Shown piece after piece: positions 8,648 through 15,652 of a stretch of 64,000 bases of DNA; position 1 is the stretch's first letter, and every line of letters begins with the position of its first letter. The stretch comes from JADZFO01 sp964512635 (GTDB lineage: Bacteria; 4484-113; JAFGCY01). The stretch spans positions 1 to 64,000 of the forward strand of contig CAZEJB010000002.1 of the NCBI GenBank assembly GCA_964512635.1, written 5' to 3'. Made by a program: the position numbers and the translations under genes. The notes below the pieces were generated by a model that made no database searches, had not been told where the DNA came from, and saw only the letters and a program-made list of their open reading frames with translations.

Positions 8648-9100
8648 ATGAGCCTGTACTTGAACTATACCTTTGCATCTATCTGCGTTTTAGCTCCCCT
8701 GTCATTCGCCCTGTGGCTGATCCACGAACAGCAAACCAGACGGCGAAAAGAAGAACAGATTCTCCGGGACTGGCATAGAAGCAGCGCCAGAGTCACGAGA
8801 GTTGTGCCCCATCAAGACGAGGAACATGAACTGCTTCAGGTTCATGTAAGCTACACAATTGAGGGCCTCGGAGAGATACAGAGCAGCTACACGCACAGCC
8901 TTGGACCGGGTGGTGAAGATGGACCAAAGCCTGGCGAAGAGCTAGAGGTGCTGGTCAACCCTGAGGACCCCGAGGAGTTTCTGACCCGGGCGGATTTATC
9001 CTCCTGGAGCGGATCGCGGTCCTGCTGGGGTTGCACGATAATCACCTTTCTGGTGACCTCTGCTGCAATGGCATTTGCATTCTTCAAGGCGGCACGCTGA
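8648..9100 (+). CDS. DUF3592-like membrane protein
   Basis: 150 residues with the same plan as its upstream neighbour: N-terminal hydrophobic segment (about 9-26), a soluble domain with ARVTRVVPHQDEEHE and EELEVLVNPEDPEEFLT (the D-P-x-x-P/E turn of DUF3592), and a C-terminal hydrophobic segment (about 128-146). The ATG at 8648 lies 7 bases after the previous stop, which points to translational coupling. The frame is open further upstream, but that part overlaps the preceding gene. Sequence similarity to the neighbour is low, so this is an old duplication or a convergent member of the family. Confidence 0.7.
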   Translation: MSLYLNYTFASICVLAPLSFALWLIHEQQTRRRKEEQILRDWHRSSARVTRVVPHQDEEHELLQVHVSYTIEGLGEIQSSYTHSLGPGGEDGPKPGEELEVLVNPEDPEEFLTRADLSSWSGSRSCWGCTIITFLVTSAAMAFAFFKAAR

Positions 9101-9269
9101 CTCAAGAGAAGGCGGCTGGATAGCAACGGATGCAGGGGGCGCATGGAGCTCGCCCGGCGTGGCAACTGCGTGATGCTCAGGTTGCCCGGAGGGGCCGGGC
9201 TTGACCCGGCCCGCGGACACCATGTCCGCATTCTTCATGTCGGATTTTGGATGACTATGGAGTGGTTTG
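9101..9269. repeat. Dispersed repeat block, copy B
   Basis: Short gene-free stretch made of repeats: a GGGGGCGCATGGAGCTCGCCC module (about 9136-9156), a 31-base unit CCGGAGGGGCCGGGCTTGAC plus CCGGCCCGCGG (9186-9216) that recurs at 9949-9979 and inverted at 10156-10186, and an imperfect palindrome CGGACACCATGTCCG (about 9213-9228) akin to the one at 131-145. Confidence 0.65.
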
Positions 9270-9842
9270 ATGGGTGGCGTTCAAGGCGTTCTGATGTTGG
9301 GAGTAATGGCACTGCTTGGAAGCGCCAGTGTTGTGGCTGGCGTGGAAGCGATAAAGAGTTTGGTTCATAAGCGTGGATTCCGTGGCAGGATTGTGGATAT
9401 TGGGGTTTTTCAAATCAGCGTGCCGCCACGCGAGGAGTGGACGGAGCTGTTAGATTGGGCCAAGCAACGTATCGGGCAGACAGAACTGTCTCGACTTCGG
9501 AATGAACTAGCGGACCAGGTTAGGCGGCCTTTCGGTAGTGACCATGAGGGTGAAGAACTTAGAGATGTTTATCTCTACGTTGTCGGAGTTGAAGCACAGT
9601 CGCGAACCCTGACCCTGCCGCTCTTCAGTTGGGAAGAGTTGCCTACAGTGCACTGGTACCACGTTAGGAAGTACAAGTCAGGCCAAAGAATTGACGTTCT
9701 GTTGGACAGAAATGATGAAGGGCGTATCGAGCCAGGGTCAGTAACATGGGAGTGCTGCAAAGCAGTACTTGGAATACCGATTGGGCTTGCAATGCTGTAT
9801 GTCTGCATTCGCACGTTGGTGTTTGCAGTGTTTCATGTCTGA
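9270..9842 (+). CDS. Small membrane protein, DUF3592-like topology, unknown function
   Basis: 190 residues: N-terminal membrane segment (about 4-26), a soluble domain of about 130 residues ending with a G-x-x-I-D-V-L-L-D-R-N turn, and a C-terminal membrane segment (about 162-185). The order and the last strand-turn resemble DUF3592 proteins, but the soluble part is longer and carries an insertion with a helical stretch (TELLDWAKQRIGQTELSRLRNEL). GGAG eight bases before the ATG at 9270 supports the start; a TTG lies directly before it. Base composition is lower in GC than the flanking conserved genes. Function not known. Confidence 0.65.
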   Translation: MGGVQGVLMLGVMALLGSASVVAGVEAIKSLVHKRGFRGRIVDIGVFQISVPPREEWTELLDWAKQRIGQTELSRLRNELADQVRRPFGSDHEGEELRDVYLYVVGVEAQSRTLTLPLFSWEELPTVHWYHVRKYKSGQRIDVLLDRNDEGRIEPGSVTWECCKAVLGIPIGLAMLYVCIRTLVFAVFHV

Positions 9843-9846
9843 GCGG

Positions 9847-9870
9847 AAGGTGCAGGCATGCCTGCACCTT
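9847..9870. terminator. Perfect 24-bp palindrome after the 9270-9842 gene
   Basis: The arms AAGGTGCAGGCA and TGCCTGCACCTT match without mismatch and meet at a central CATG, the same core as the palindromes near 131, 876, 11853 and 11916. It begins four bases after the stop of the plus-strand gene and overlaps the stop codon of the mnmA remnant on the other strand. A role in ending transcription from both sides is possible, though there is no T-run. Confidence 0.45.
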
Positions 9871-9943
9871 ACAGATTATTATATCCTACACTGCTGATTA
9901 TTCCACTTCGTAGTATTACCTCACTGTCGTAGGCGACGCACCG
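9869..9943 (-). pseudogene. Remnant of an mnmA-like 3' end
   Basis: Read on the minus strand, these 25 codons give CVAYDSEVILRSGIIS followed by SVGYNNL and a TAA stop. The intact mnmA ends with CVAYDGDIVLWGGIID and then SIEYTSM and a stop, so the two tails align without gaps over about 23 residues and share their strand pattern. The upstream border of the remnant is the 31-base dispersed repeat at 9949-9979. It has no start and is cut off from any longer frame. I read it as the leftover end of a duplicated or rearranged mnmA copy. Confidence 0.7.
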
Positions 9944-9948
9944 CCTGA

Positions 9949-10186
9949 CCGGAGGGGCCGGGCTTGACCCGGCCCGCGGCAGAGGTTTCGCCGTGATGCC
10001 GGCCATATCTTTCTGTGTCTATATTAGTGATTCTTCGTTTGGATCGAGCCCGAGCGGGCGGTTCGGAAGCTTGCTGAGACTTAACACAAAAGCACTGAAA
10101 GGGCAATCTGATGACGTTGCATCGAGATCAATCCGGCAGCGAGACATCGGTCCTGCCGCGGGCCGGGTCAAGCCCGGCCCCTCCGA
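9949..10186. repeat. Miniature inverted-repeat element between mnmA and its remnant
   Basis: The ends are near-perfect inverted copies: the 31-base unit at 9949-9979 and its reverse complement at 10156-10186 (30 of 31 bases). The interior of about 175 bp has lower GC and no convincing gene; short open frames exist on both strands but look random. A further direct copy of the unit lies at 9186-9216. The element could fold into one long hairpin. No target-site duplication could be confirmed by eye. Confidence 0.55.
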
Positions 10187-10223
10187 TCCCTGAGCGCCCC
10201 TTCCCAGCGACTCGGTCAGTTGT

Positions 10224-10250
10224 GCGCGGGCGCGCTCCACACGCCCCTAC
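10224..10250. repeat. GTAGGGG-module repeat overlapping the mnmA stop codon
   Basis: On the minus strand this reads GTAGGGGCGTGTGGAGCGCG then CCCGCGC, the module also found near 210, 928, 25439 and 25524. The TAG inside GTAGGGG serves as the mnmA stop codon, so the present end of the protein is set by the repeat. Confidence 0.6.
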
Positions 10251-11464
10251 ATAGAAGTATATTCGATACTATCGATTATCCCACCCCATAGGACTATATC
10301 GCCGTCGTAGGCAACGCACCACTGGCCGGGAGCCATGTGGGTCAGGGGCTCTTCGGGGATAACCATTACGTGCATGCCTGGGCCCGCGGAGGGAGAATAC
10401 TGCAGGCTAAAGCCTGCGCTCCCCAGCTCGGAACATTGCGGACTAAAGTCCGCGTTCCCCAGCTCGCCGCTGTCCCCTGCCCCGCCCTCGCAGAAGCAGA
10501 CCCGCGCCGGCCAGAGCGCCTGGCGATAGCGGCCGCGGCACATGACCACAGAGGTGGACGGCGACCAGCGGCCGGGGGCCATATCAACGAAGTCCTTCAG
10601 CCGCAGCGCGCGGACCTGAAAGTCCTGCGGGTCGGCGACCAGCACGGTGTTGGTCGCAACGTCGAGCTGCTGCACGGCGAGGCCCTCGGTGCCGCCGCCA
10701 AGGCGGAGGCCGCGGCGTTGGCCGATGGTGTAATTCTCCACCCCGCTGTGTTCACCAAGGTCAGTGCCGCCGGGGCCGAGGATGCGCCCGGGCTGCGGCG
10801 CCCTGCCGCGGTACCACTCCAGCAGGTGGCCAACCTTGACGCCATTGGCCATAAAGCAGATGTCCTGGCTTTCCTTGCGCTGGGCGGTGGCCAGCCCCGC
10901 CTCTTCAGCGAGGGCGCGCACCTGCGGCTTGGTCAGCTCGCCGATCGGGAAACGCAGCCGCGCCAGCTTCTCCGGCGGGATGCAGGCAAGGAAGTAGGAC
11001 TGGTCCTTGTTGGGGTCGAGTCCCATCGCCAGCACAGCCGGGCCGGCGTCTTCACAGGGGCCGCAGGTATCACGCAGAATCCGCGCGTAGTGCCCGGTCG
11101 CCAGCAGTTCGCAGCCCAGGCGGTCGGCGTGCTCAAAGAAGGCATCGAACTTGATGAAGCGGTTGCAGTCGCTGCAGGGGTTGGGTGTACGGCCCTCGGA
11201 GTAGCCGTCGAGGAATCGGCCGATGACCTGCTGTTCGAACAGGGCCGACAAATCGACCTCGTGGTGCTCGATGCCCAGCGACGCGCAGACTGAGGCGGCC
11301 ATGCTGACGCCGGCCTTGCCGCAGCAGGGACCGGATAGCGAGGCGCCGTCGAATAGGTTGGCGGTCAGGCCGATGACCTCGCAGCCCTGGCGCTGCAGCA
11401 GCAGCGCAGCCACCGAGGAATCGACACCGCCGGACATCGCGACCAGAACACGAGGACGGGACAC
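10247..11464 (-). CDS. mnmA: tRNA-specific 2-thiouridylase MnmA
   Basis: Makes 2-thiouridine at the wobble position of Lys, Glu and Gln tRNAs. About 405 residues from the GTG at 11464, which places the ATP loop SGGVDSS right after the first strand, as in the family; frame upstream of this lacks homology. Catalytic cysteines are in NPCSDCNRFIKFD and in the SQDICFM loop. The C-terminal beta domain is interrupted between ARVCF and MHVMVIPEEPLTHM by about 35 residues encoded by dispersed repeats (10395-10466 and flanks), which explains a length about 40 above normal. The stop codon lies in another repeat. It diverges from the DUF4287 gene with 55 bp between starts. Confidence 0.93.
   Translation of the reverse strand: MSRPRVLVAMSGGVDSSVAALLLQRQGCEVIGLTANLFDGASLSGPCCGKAGVSMAASVCASLGIEHHEVDLSALFEQQVIGRFLDGYSEGRTPNPCSDCNRFIKFDAFFEHADRLGCELLATGHYARILRDTCGPCEDAGPAVLAMGLDPNKDQSYFLACIPPEKLARLRFPIGELTKPQVRALAEEAGLATAQRKESQDICFMANGVKVGHLLEWYRGRAPQPGRILGPGGTDLGEHSGVENYTIGQRRGLRLGGGTEGLAVQQLDVATNTVLVADPQDFQVRALRLKDFVDMAPGRWSPSTSVVMCRGRYRQALWPARVCFCEGGAGDSGELGNADFSPQCSELGSAGFSLQYSPSAGPGMHVMVIPEEPLTHMAPGQWCVAYDGDIVLWGGIIDSIEYTSM
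10395..10466. repeat. Two tandem 36-bp palindromic units inside mnmA
   Basis: Units at 10395-10430 and 10431-10466 share the plan GAAYAYTGCRGRCTAAAGYC then YGCGYTCCCCAGCTCG. Each has an inverted core (GCAGGC-TAAA-GCCTGC, GCGGAC-TAAA-GTCCGC) whose arm bases change together. Each is exactly 12 codons, so the frame is kept, giving the tandem peptides ELGNADFSPQCS and ELGSAGFSLQYS in MnmA. Confidence 0.85.
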
Positions 11465-11519
11465 GCAGCAATCATACCCTTGGGGCAGAAGCCCTGTAAG
11501 ATTGAAGTGGAGGTGGACA

Positions 11520-12587
11520 ATGTCCCCAGCAAGCGGCAAGCCAGCAAAAGCAAGCGAAGAGATGATCGACCTGTTCACGGTCAACGGCCGCAAGTTCAGC
11601 TGCACGATCCCGCTGAAGCGCTATGAGGCGATGTGCAGTGCGGTGCTTAGGGCGCTGCAACACAAGCCTGACGGGCTGAGCCTGAGCGAGCTGGCACACG
11701 CAGCAGCGGTGCATCTGCCCAAGTGGTGGACGGACGAGAAGTGGGACGAGATGTGGCATACCACTGCGGTCAAGCTGCACCTTGAATACCTCGGCGAACT
11801 GGAGCGCGTGCCGAAAGTCAGCCCACACAGGGTGCGGTTTGTTGCCGTTGGGTCGAAGCATGCTTCGACTGCTTCGACGCGGGTCAGCGCTGCGCAAGGC
11901 GGCAAGACAGCAGGGGCGAAGCATGCTTCGCTCCTGCAAGAAAAAGAGATCGCTGAACTGGAAGCCGCGGCGATCGAGGCTGCACCGATCACCATGAAGC
12001 GTCCCAAGTCGCCGGGCGAGATGCACGCGGCGATGAAGCAGAACCTGCCGCTGCGCACCGGCCGCAGCCTGGGCGAGTGGATCCAGATCCTGCGAGAGGA
12101 GGGACTGAACGAGATCAACGCGGCCGAGAAGTGGCTAAAGACTACGCATGGTCTGAGCAGCATGTACGCCGGCATGGTGGCCGGCGCGGCTCTGGGTGGA
12201 CCGGCGGGCATCGACTATGGCGACCAGATGGGACTGCTTGACTCGCTGTACAGCGGCGAGCGCGAGAAACTTCGGCCGGTGTATGAAAAGCTGCGGGCCG
12301 CCGGCCTGAAGCTGGGCCCGGAGGTGCAGGAAGTTGTCTGCAAGACGTACACATCCCTGCGCGGCAACCGCCAGTTCGCGGTGATCATGCCGACCACCCG
12401 CACGCTGCTGGATATTGGGCTGGCGCTACCGCCGGACACTGTGGCCCGGGGCCGGTTGGAGTCCTGCCGGCCGGTAGGCGGCGGCGAGCGCAACAAGCAC
12501 CGCATCCGCCTGAGCAGCGTGAAGGAGATCGACGCTGAAGTGAAAGGCTGGCTGAAGGCGGCCTATGATTGGAACCGCCAGGCTTAG
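11520..12587 (+). CDS. DUF4287 and DUF5655 domain protein with DUF6958-like N terminus
   Basis: 355 residues. Residues about 14-105 form a winged-helix-like domain resembling DUF6958 (YEAMCSAVLRALQ ... TTAVKLHLEYLGELERV). Residues about 160-222 match DUF4287 (MHAAMKQNLPLRTGRSLGEW and KWLKTTHGLSSMYA). Residues about 235-352 match DUF5655 (KTYTSLRGNRQFAVIMP then LDIGLALP), a fold thought to bind nucleic acid or proteins. The linker (about 112-138) is encoded by palindromic repeats. The ATG at 11520 follows GGAGGTGGAC, a fair ribosome site; upstream frame overlaps the divergent mnmA. No function is established for this combination. Confidence 0.75.
   Translation: MSPASGKPAKASEEMIDLFTVNGRKFSCTIPLKRYEAMCSAVLRALQHKPDGLSLSELAHAAAVHLPKWWTDEKWDEMWHTTAVKLHLEYLGELERVPKVSPHRVRFVAVGSKHASTASTRVSAAQGGKTAGAKHASLLQEKEIAELEAAAIEAAPITMKRPKSPGEMHAAMKQNLPLRTGRSLGEWIQILREEGLNEINAAEKWLKTTHGLSSMYAGMVAGAALGGPAGIDYGDQMGLLDSLYSGEREKLRPVYEKLRAAGLKLGPEVQEVVCKTYTSLRGNRQFAVIMPTTRTLLDIGLALPPDTVARGRLESCRPVGGGERNKHRIRLSSVKEIDAEVKGWLKAAYDWNRQA
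11853..11937. repeat. Paired CATG palindromes inside the DUF4287/DUF5655 gene
   Basis: Two perfect 16-bp palindromes, TCGAAGCATGCTTCGA (11853-11868) and GCGAAGCATGCTTCGC (11916-11931), the second extended by GCAGGG/CTCCTGC flanks (11910-11937). The differing outer bases are compensatory, so the pairing is kept. They encode SKHASTAS and AKHASLLQ in a linker between domains. The shared core GAAGCATGCTTC relates them to other CATG palindromes in the window. Confidence 0.8.
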
Positions 12588-12610
12588 AAGCGTTGGCCGC
12601 TTGTCAAAGT

Positions 12611-13231
12611 CTACTGAGTCGGCAGATAAACGCATTTAATGCAGTCCGGGCAGAAGCGCATGCTGAAGCGCGGCCGACTGTTGGGTTCCAGCAGCGGCCC
12701 ACTTGTCTGCCAGACGCCACCAGGCGTCTGTACCCGCCCGCAGCGCGGACAGGCGAGCTGGAGGTCGCTCTCAGGGCTCTGCCCGGTCGCTACCTGGCCC
12801 GTATGCCATACGCGTTCATGCAGCACCAAAGCTCCGCTGAAACCGCTGGTGGACAAGCGGCGTACTTCCATGACGAACCAGCGTTCCTCGAGTGGACTAT
12901 TGCAGGCGTATTCGTGGCTGAAGCCCTGACTGGTGCCGGCCAGAACCTGTTGCATGCGCAGCTCAATTTTTCTGGCGCTGGAGTCCCCTTCGGCAGCCGC
13001 CTTGTGGCACACGTCGAGATAGCTCGCACCCGGACCGCAGATGGCCGGATTCTTCAGACCATTGGTCAGGGCAAAGCGCGTCCAGGCCGGATTGACATAT
13101 ACGATGCAGCCTTCAGCATCAAGAATAGCCACGCTCTGCGGCAGGCGTGAAGCTGCGATTGCTATCGTACTTAGCTTCGAAACAGCCTCGCCATTCCAGC
13201 ACGAAACCAGGCTTTCGGCGATTACGCGCAT
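12611..13231 (-). CDS. PAS-domain protein with C-terminal cysteine motif (copy 3)
   Basis: 206 residues. A PAS domain spans about 25-140 (SVAILDAEGCIVYVNPAWTRFA is its first half). The tail carries CPRCGRVQTPGGVW and CPDC, a likely zinc-binding pair typical of this PAS subfamily. It is the third of three tandem paralogues on the minus strand. No kinase, cyclase or helix-turn-helix domain follows, so it may act by protein contact. Start ATG with GAGGAGC just upstream. Ligand and partner are unknown. Confidence 0.75.
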   Translation of the reverse strand: MRVIAESLVSCWNGEAVSKLSTIAIAASRLPQSVAILDAEGCIVYVNPAWTRFALTNGLKNPAICGPGASYLDVCHKAAAEGDSSARKIELRMQQVLAGTSQGFSHEYACNSPLEERWFVMEVRRLSTSGFSGALVLHERVWHTGQVATGQSPESDLQLACPRCGRVQTPGGVWQTSGPLLEPNSRPRFSMRFCPDCIKCVYLPTQ

Positions 13232-13274
13232 AGCTCCTCAGCAGCACCAGCTTCAAGTTCAGCAAATCAGTTAA

Positions 13275-13925
13275 CTAGGCGACCTCGTCCAACAGGTCAG
13301 GATAGAGTTGTTCTGTACACGACAGGCAGATTCCATGCGTCAAGTCGCGTCCAGTAAGTTTCGGCAGCGTGGATTCAAAGTCACTCCAGCTTCCGTCGGT
13401 GTTGCGCACCCTTTTGCAGGCGGCACAGATGCAGATCAGACCGCCGGAGTGCGGCGCTGGACCACTGCCGGCAAGCTGGGCCTGTGCCCGGTACTGCAGC
13501 GTCTGGTTGATATGAAAGACCGCGGCGTAATTGTTCCCATCGCACTGCAGTGCGACGGCTTCCATGGCGAACCAGCGCTCTATGCCCGGGCCATGACAGG
13601 CATACTCATGGGTGAAGCTCCCGCTGCCGTTTTTCAGCAGTTCGACGAGGCGGTCCCGGATAGTTGCCGCATCATAGTCGCCATGGCTGGCAGCACGACT
13701 GCAGACCTGCAGGTAGTTGGCCCCTACGTCAACTTCGGAATCCCCTTGCGCGCCGTTGGCGGCAGCGAAAGACCTCCAGGCCCGGTTGACATAGAGGATC
13801 TCACCTGTTGGACCGAGCAGTGCGGAGTGTTGGGGAAGCACTTCAAGAACGGGCTGCAGAATCTTGAGCGACGCAGACCGGGGCAGTGAAAAGCCGAGCA
13901 GAGGCTCTTGGTACAGGTCAGACAT
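13275..13925 (-). CDS. PAS-domain protein with C-terminal cysteine motif (copy 2)
   Basis: 216 residues. The PAS domain covers about 25-145, with ILYVNRAWRSFAAANGA as the recognisable start of the fold. The tail has CAACKRVRNTDGSW and HGICLSCTEQLYP, a four-cysteine arrangement likely to bind zinc. The sequence is clearly paralogous to the genes on either side. The ATG at 13925 was preferred to one ten codons upstream because it aligns better with the neighbours' N termini. Possible role: small sensory or adaptor protein; nothing downstream shows the output. Confidence 0.75.
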   Translation of the reverse strand: MSDLYQEPLLGFSLPRSASLKILQPVLEVLPQHSALLGPTGEILYVNRAWRSFAAANGAQGDSEVDVGANYLQVCSRAASHGDYDAATIRDRLVELLKNGSGSFTHEYACHGPGIERWFAMEAVALQCDGNNYAAVFHINQTLQYRAQAQLAGSGPAPHSGGLICICAACKRVRNTDGSWSDFESTLPKLTGRDLTHGICLSCTEQLYPDLLDEVA

Positions 13926-14044
13926 CTCTGGTACCTCAACGTGATCATAGCACAATTGCAGACATTAGCGCTAGTCTTTGGCGTAATTATTTTTCATAAA
14001 CTGGCAAGCGCCTGCCAGCCGAGTGGGGCTGTTTTTCGCGGCAT

Positions 14045-14680
14045 TCAGGTAGTGACAAGGGGATAGAGCGCCTCGGCGCACTCGGCGCAGAGACCGTGGC
14101 TGTAGCGTTCGCCATACTTCTGAAACAGGTAGTCCTCGATCTCCTGCCACAGCGAATCCGCGGCCCGCAGGCGCTTGCAGCTGCTGCACATGGTTAGACA
14201 TTCCTCATGATCTTCAGAAGCCGGGTCACTCTTAAGCCTGCCGCGCGCGCGATGCTCGGCCGTGCTGAGTGAATGGGTTACCAGCGCGCCTTCATAACCG
14301 CCGGCGACAATCGGACTGGCGCAGAGGGTGTACCAGCGCTGGATTGTTGGCGCGTCGCAGGCATACTCAAAAAAGAAGCTCATGCTCTCCGCCTGCAGCA
14401 CCTGCCGCAGCCCGATAAGGACATGCTCAGCATCCGTGCTGCCTTTCTGCGCCGCACGCTCGCATTCATCCAGATAGTTGCGGCCCGGGCCAATCTGCTT
14501 GAGGTCGCGAGCGCCGTTGTTTATGGCGAAGGCGCGCCAGGCGCGATTGATCGCAACGATCCGGCCGCTGCGGTTAAGCACTGCGATGCTTTGCGGCAGG
14601 GGGTCGATCAGCGCGCGAATGAGGTTGAGCTGCGGCGCGTTGTCGGCATGATCTTCCCTGATCACCACAGGAGGATTCAC
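14045..14680 (-). CDS. PAS-domain protein with C-terminal cysteine motif (copy 1)
   Basis: 211 residues, first in transcription order of three paralogues. PAS domain at about 25-145 (IAVLNRSGRIVAINRAWRAF), then a charged linker and a tail with CSSCKRLRAADSLWQ and HGLCAECAEALYP. Such tails also occur at the end of PAS or response-regulator proteins and probably form a zinc knuckle. GTG start preceded by AGGAGG-like sequence at a short distance. The gaps to the following copies are 119 and 43 bases, so the three may be one transcript. Confidence 0.75.
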   Translation of the reverse strand: MNPPVVIREDHADNAPQLNLIRALIDPLPQSIAVLNRSGRIVAINRAWRAFAINNGARDLKQIGPGRNYLDECERAAQKGSTDAEHVLIGLRQVLQAESMSFFFEYACDAPTIQRWYTLCASPIVAGGYEGALVTHSLSTAEHRARGRLKSDPASEDHEECLTMCSSCKRLRAADSLWQEIEDYLFQKYGERYSHGLCAECAEALYPLVTT

Positions 14681-14803
14681 TGGAATACTCTAGCTCAAAA
14701 TAGCTCGGAATGCGATAGATTTACAAAGTGACATTGAGTCTCAGTCCTTGCCAGACGTGCTAATCTCAAGTGTATCTTTGGCACTGCGAACCGGAGGTGT
14801 ATT

Positions 14804-15634
14804 GTGGTCTACGCAATCAGCCGCTCTGTGGGTGACTGGAACAAGGGAGCGGTTAATCTGCCCGCTGACGTCAAGACGGTGCAGAAAATGCTGCGTCTGG
14901 CGGCCAAACTGAAGTCGCAGCCCGACTGGGACCCGCAGTCTGCCGACGGCAAGATCTCCTGGGACTCCGGCAGCTCGGGCACCGTCAAGGCCATCAAGGC
15001 CTTTCAGTCCAGCTTCCTGAGCAAGCCGGACGGCGTGATCGAAGTCAACAAGAAGTCCTGGACCATGCTGCAGGCGGCGCTGGAGAAAGGTGACGACGAA
15101 GCTGTGTCACCGAACGACGGTGGCGAGTACTTTCCCTTTGCCAAGCTGCCCAGCTCGGACTGGACCAGCGGGGCGCGTCGCTTTGCCGCCAACCGTAACG
15201 GCTCAGCCGGCAAGCGGGCGCATGCCGGCTGCGACCTCTACTTCCCGCAGGGGACGCCGATCTACGCCGTCGCCGACGGTAAGGTCACGCTGGGGCCCTA
15301 CTTCTTCTACAACGGTACCTACGCGCTGGAGGTCGACCACGGCAGCTTCATCGCGCGCTATGGCGAGGTCCAGCAGGCCACCCTGGTCAAGAAGGGCGAC
15401 AGCGTCAAGGCCGGGCAGAAAATCGCGCGCGTCGGGCATCTGGTCGGCATCACAGTGCCCTCGGACATGCTGCACTTTGAGCTCTATGACAAGAGCGCCA
15501 GCGGGCCGCTGACGGTGGGCGCCAGCCAGTCAAAGAAGCGCGCCGATGGAGTGCCCTTCCTGCGCCGCAAGGATCTGATCGACCCGACACCGTTTTTGAA
15601 CGAGTGGAAGACTAAGCTGCCGAAGGCGTATTAG
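14804..15634 (+). CDS. M23-family peptidase-like protein with peptidoglycan-binding domain
   Basis: 276 residues. Residues about 24-95 resemble a peptidoglycan-binding (PG_binding_1) helix bundle. Residues 125-230 form a LysM-independent M23/LytM fold with zinc ligands His140 and Asp144 (HAGCDLYFPQGTP) and His224 (LHFELY), and the conserved DHGSFIARYGEV segment. The canonical His-x-His of active M23 enzymes is Met-Leu-His here, so the catalytic histidine may be missing. No signal peptide is seen, which is odd for a wall enzyme. The GTG start has GGAGGT seven bases ahead. Endopeptidase activity is uncertain; a binding or regulatory role is possible. Confidence 0.8.
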   Translation: MVYAISRSVGDWNKGAVNLPADVKTVQKMLRLAAKLKSQPDWDPQSADGKISWDSGSSGTVKAIKAFQSSFLSKPDGVIEVNKKSWTMLQAALEKGDDEAVSPNDGGEYFPFAKLPSSDWTSGARRFAANRNGSAGKRAHAGCDLYFPQGTPIYAVADGKVTLGPYFFYNGTYALEVDHGSFIARYGEVQQATLVKKGDSVKAGQKIARVGHLVGITVPSDMLHFELYDKSASGPLTVGASQSKKRADGVPFLRRKDLIDPTPFLNEWKTKLPKAY

Positions 15635-15652
15635 GTGGCCCGAGCGCGGCGT

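Noticed and set aside
9949..10186. Insertion sequence with transposase
   Set aside because: No transposase frame inside; only inverted ends were found, so it was kept as a repeat.
10335..11293. Long plus-strand frames opposite mnmA
   Set aside because: mnmA shows all catalytic motifs on the minus strand; the opposite frames have none.
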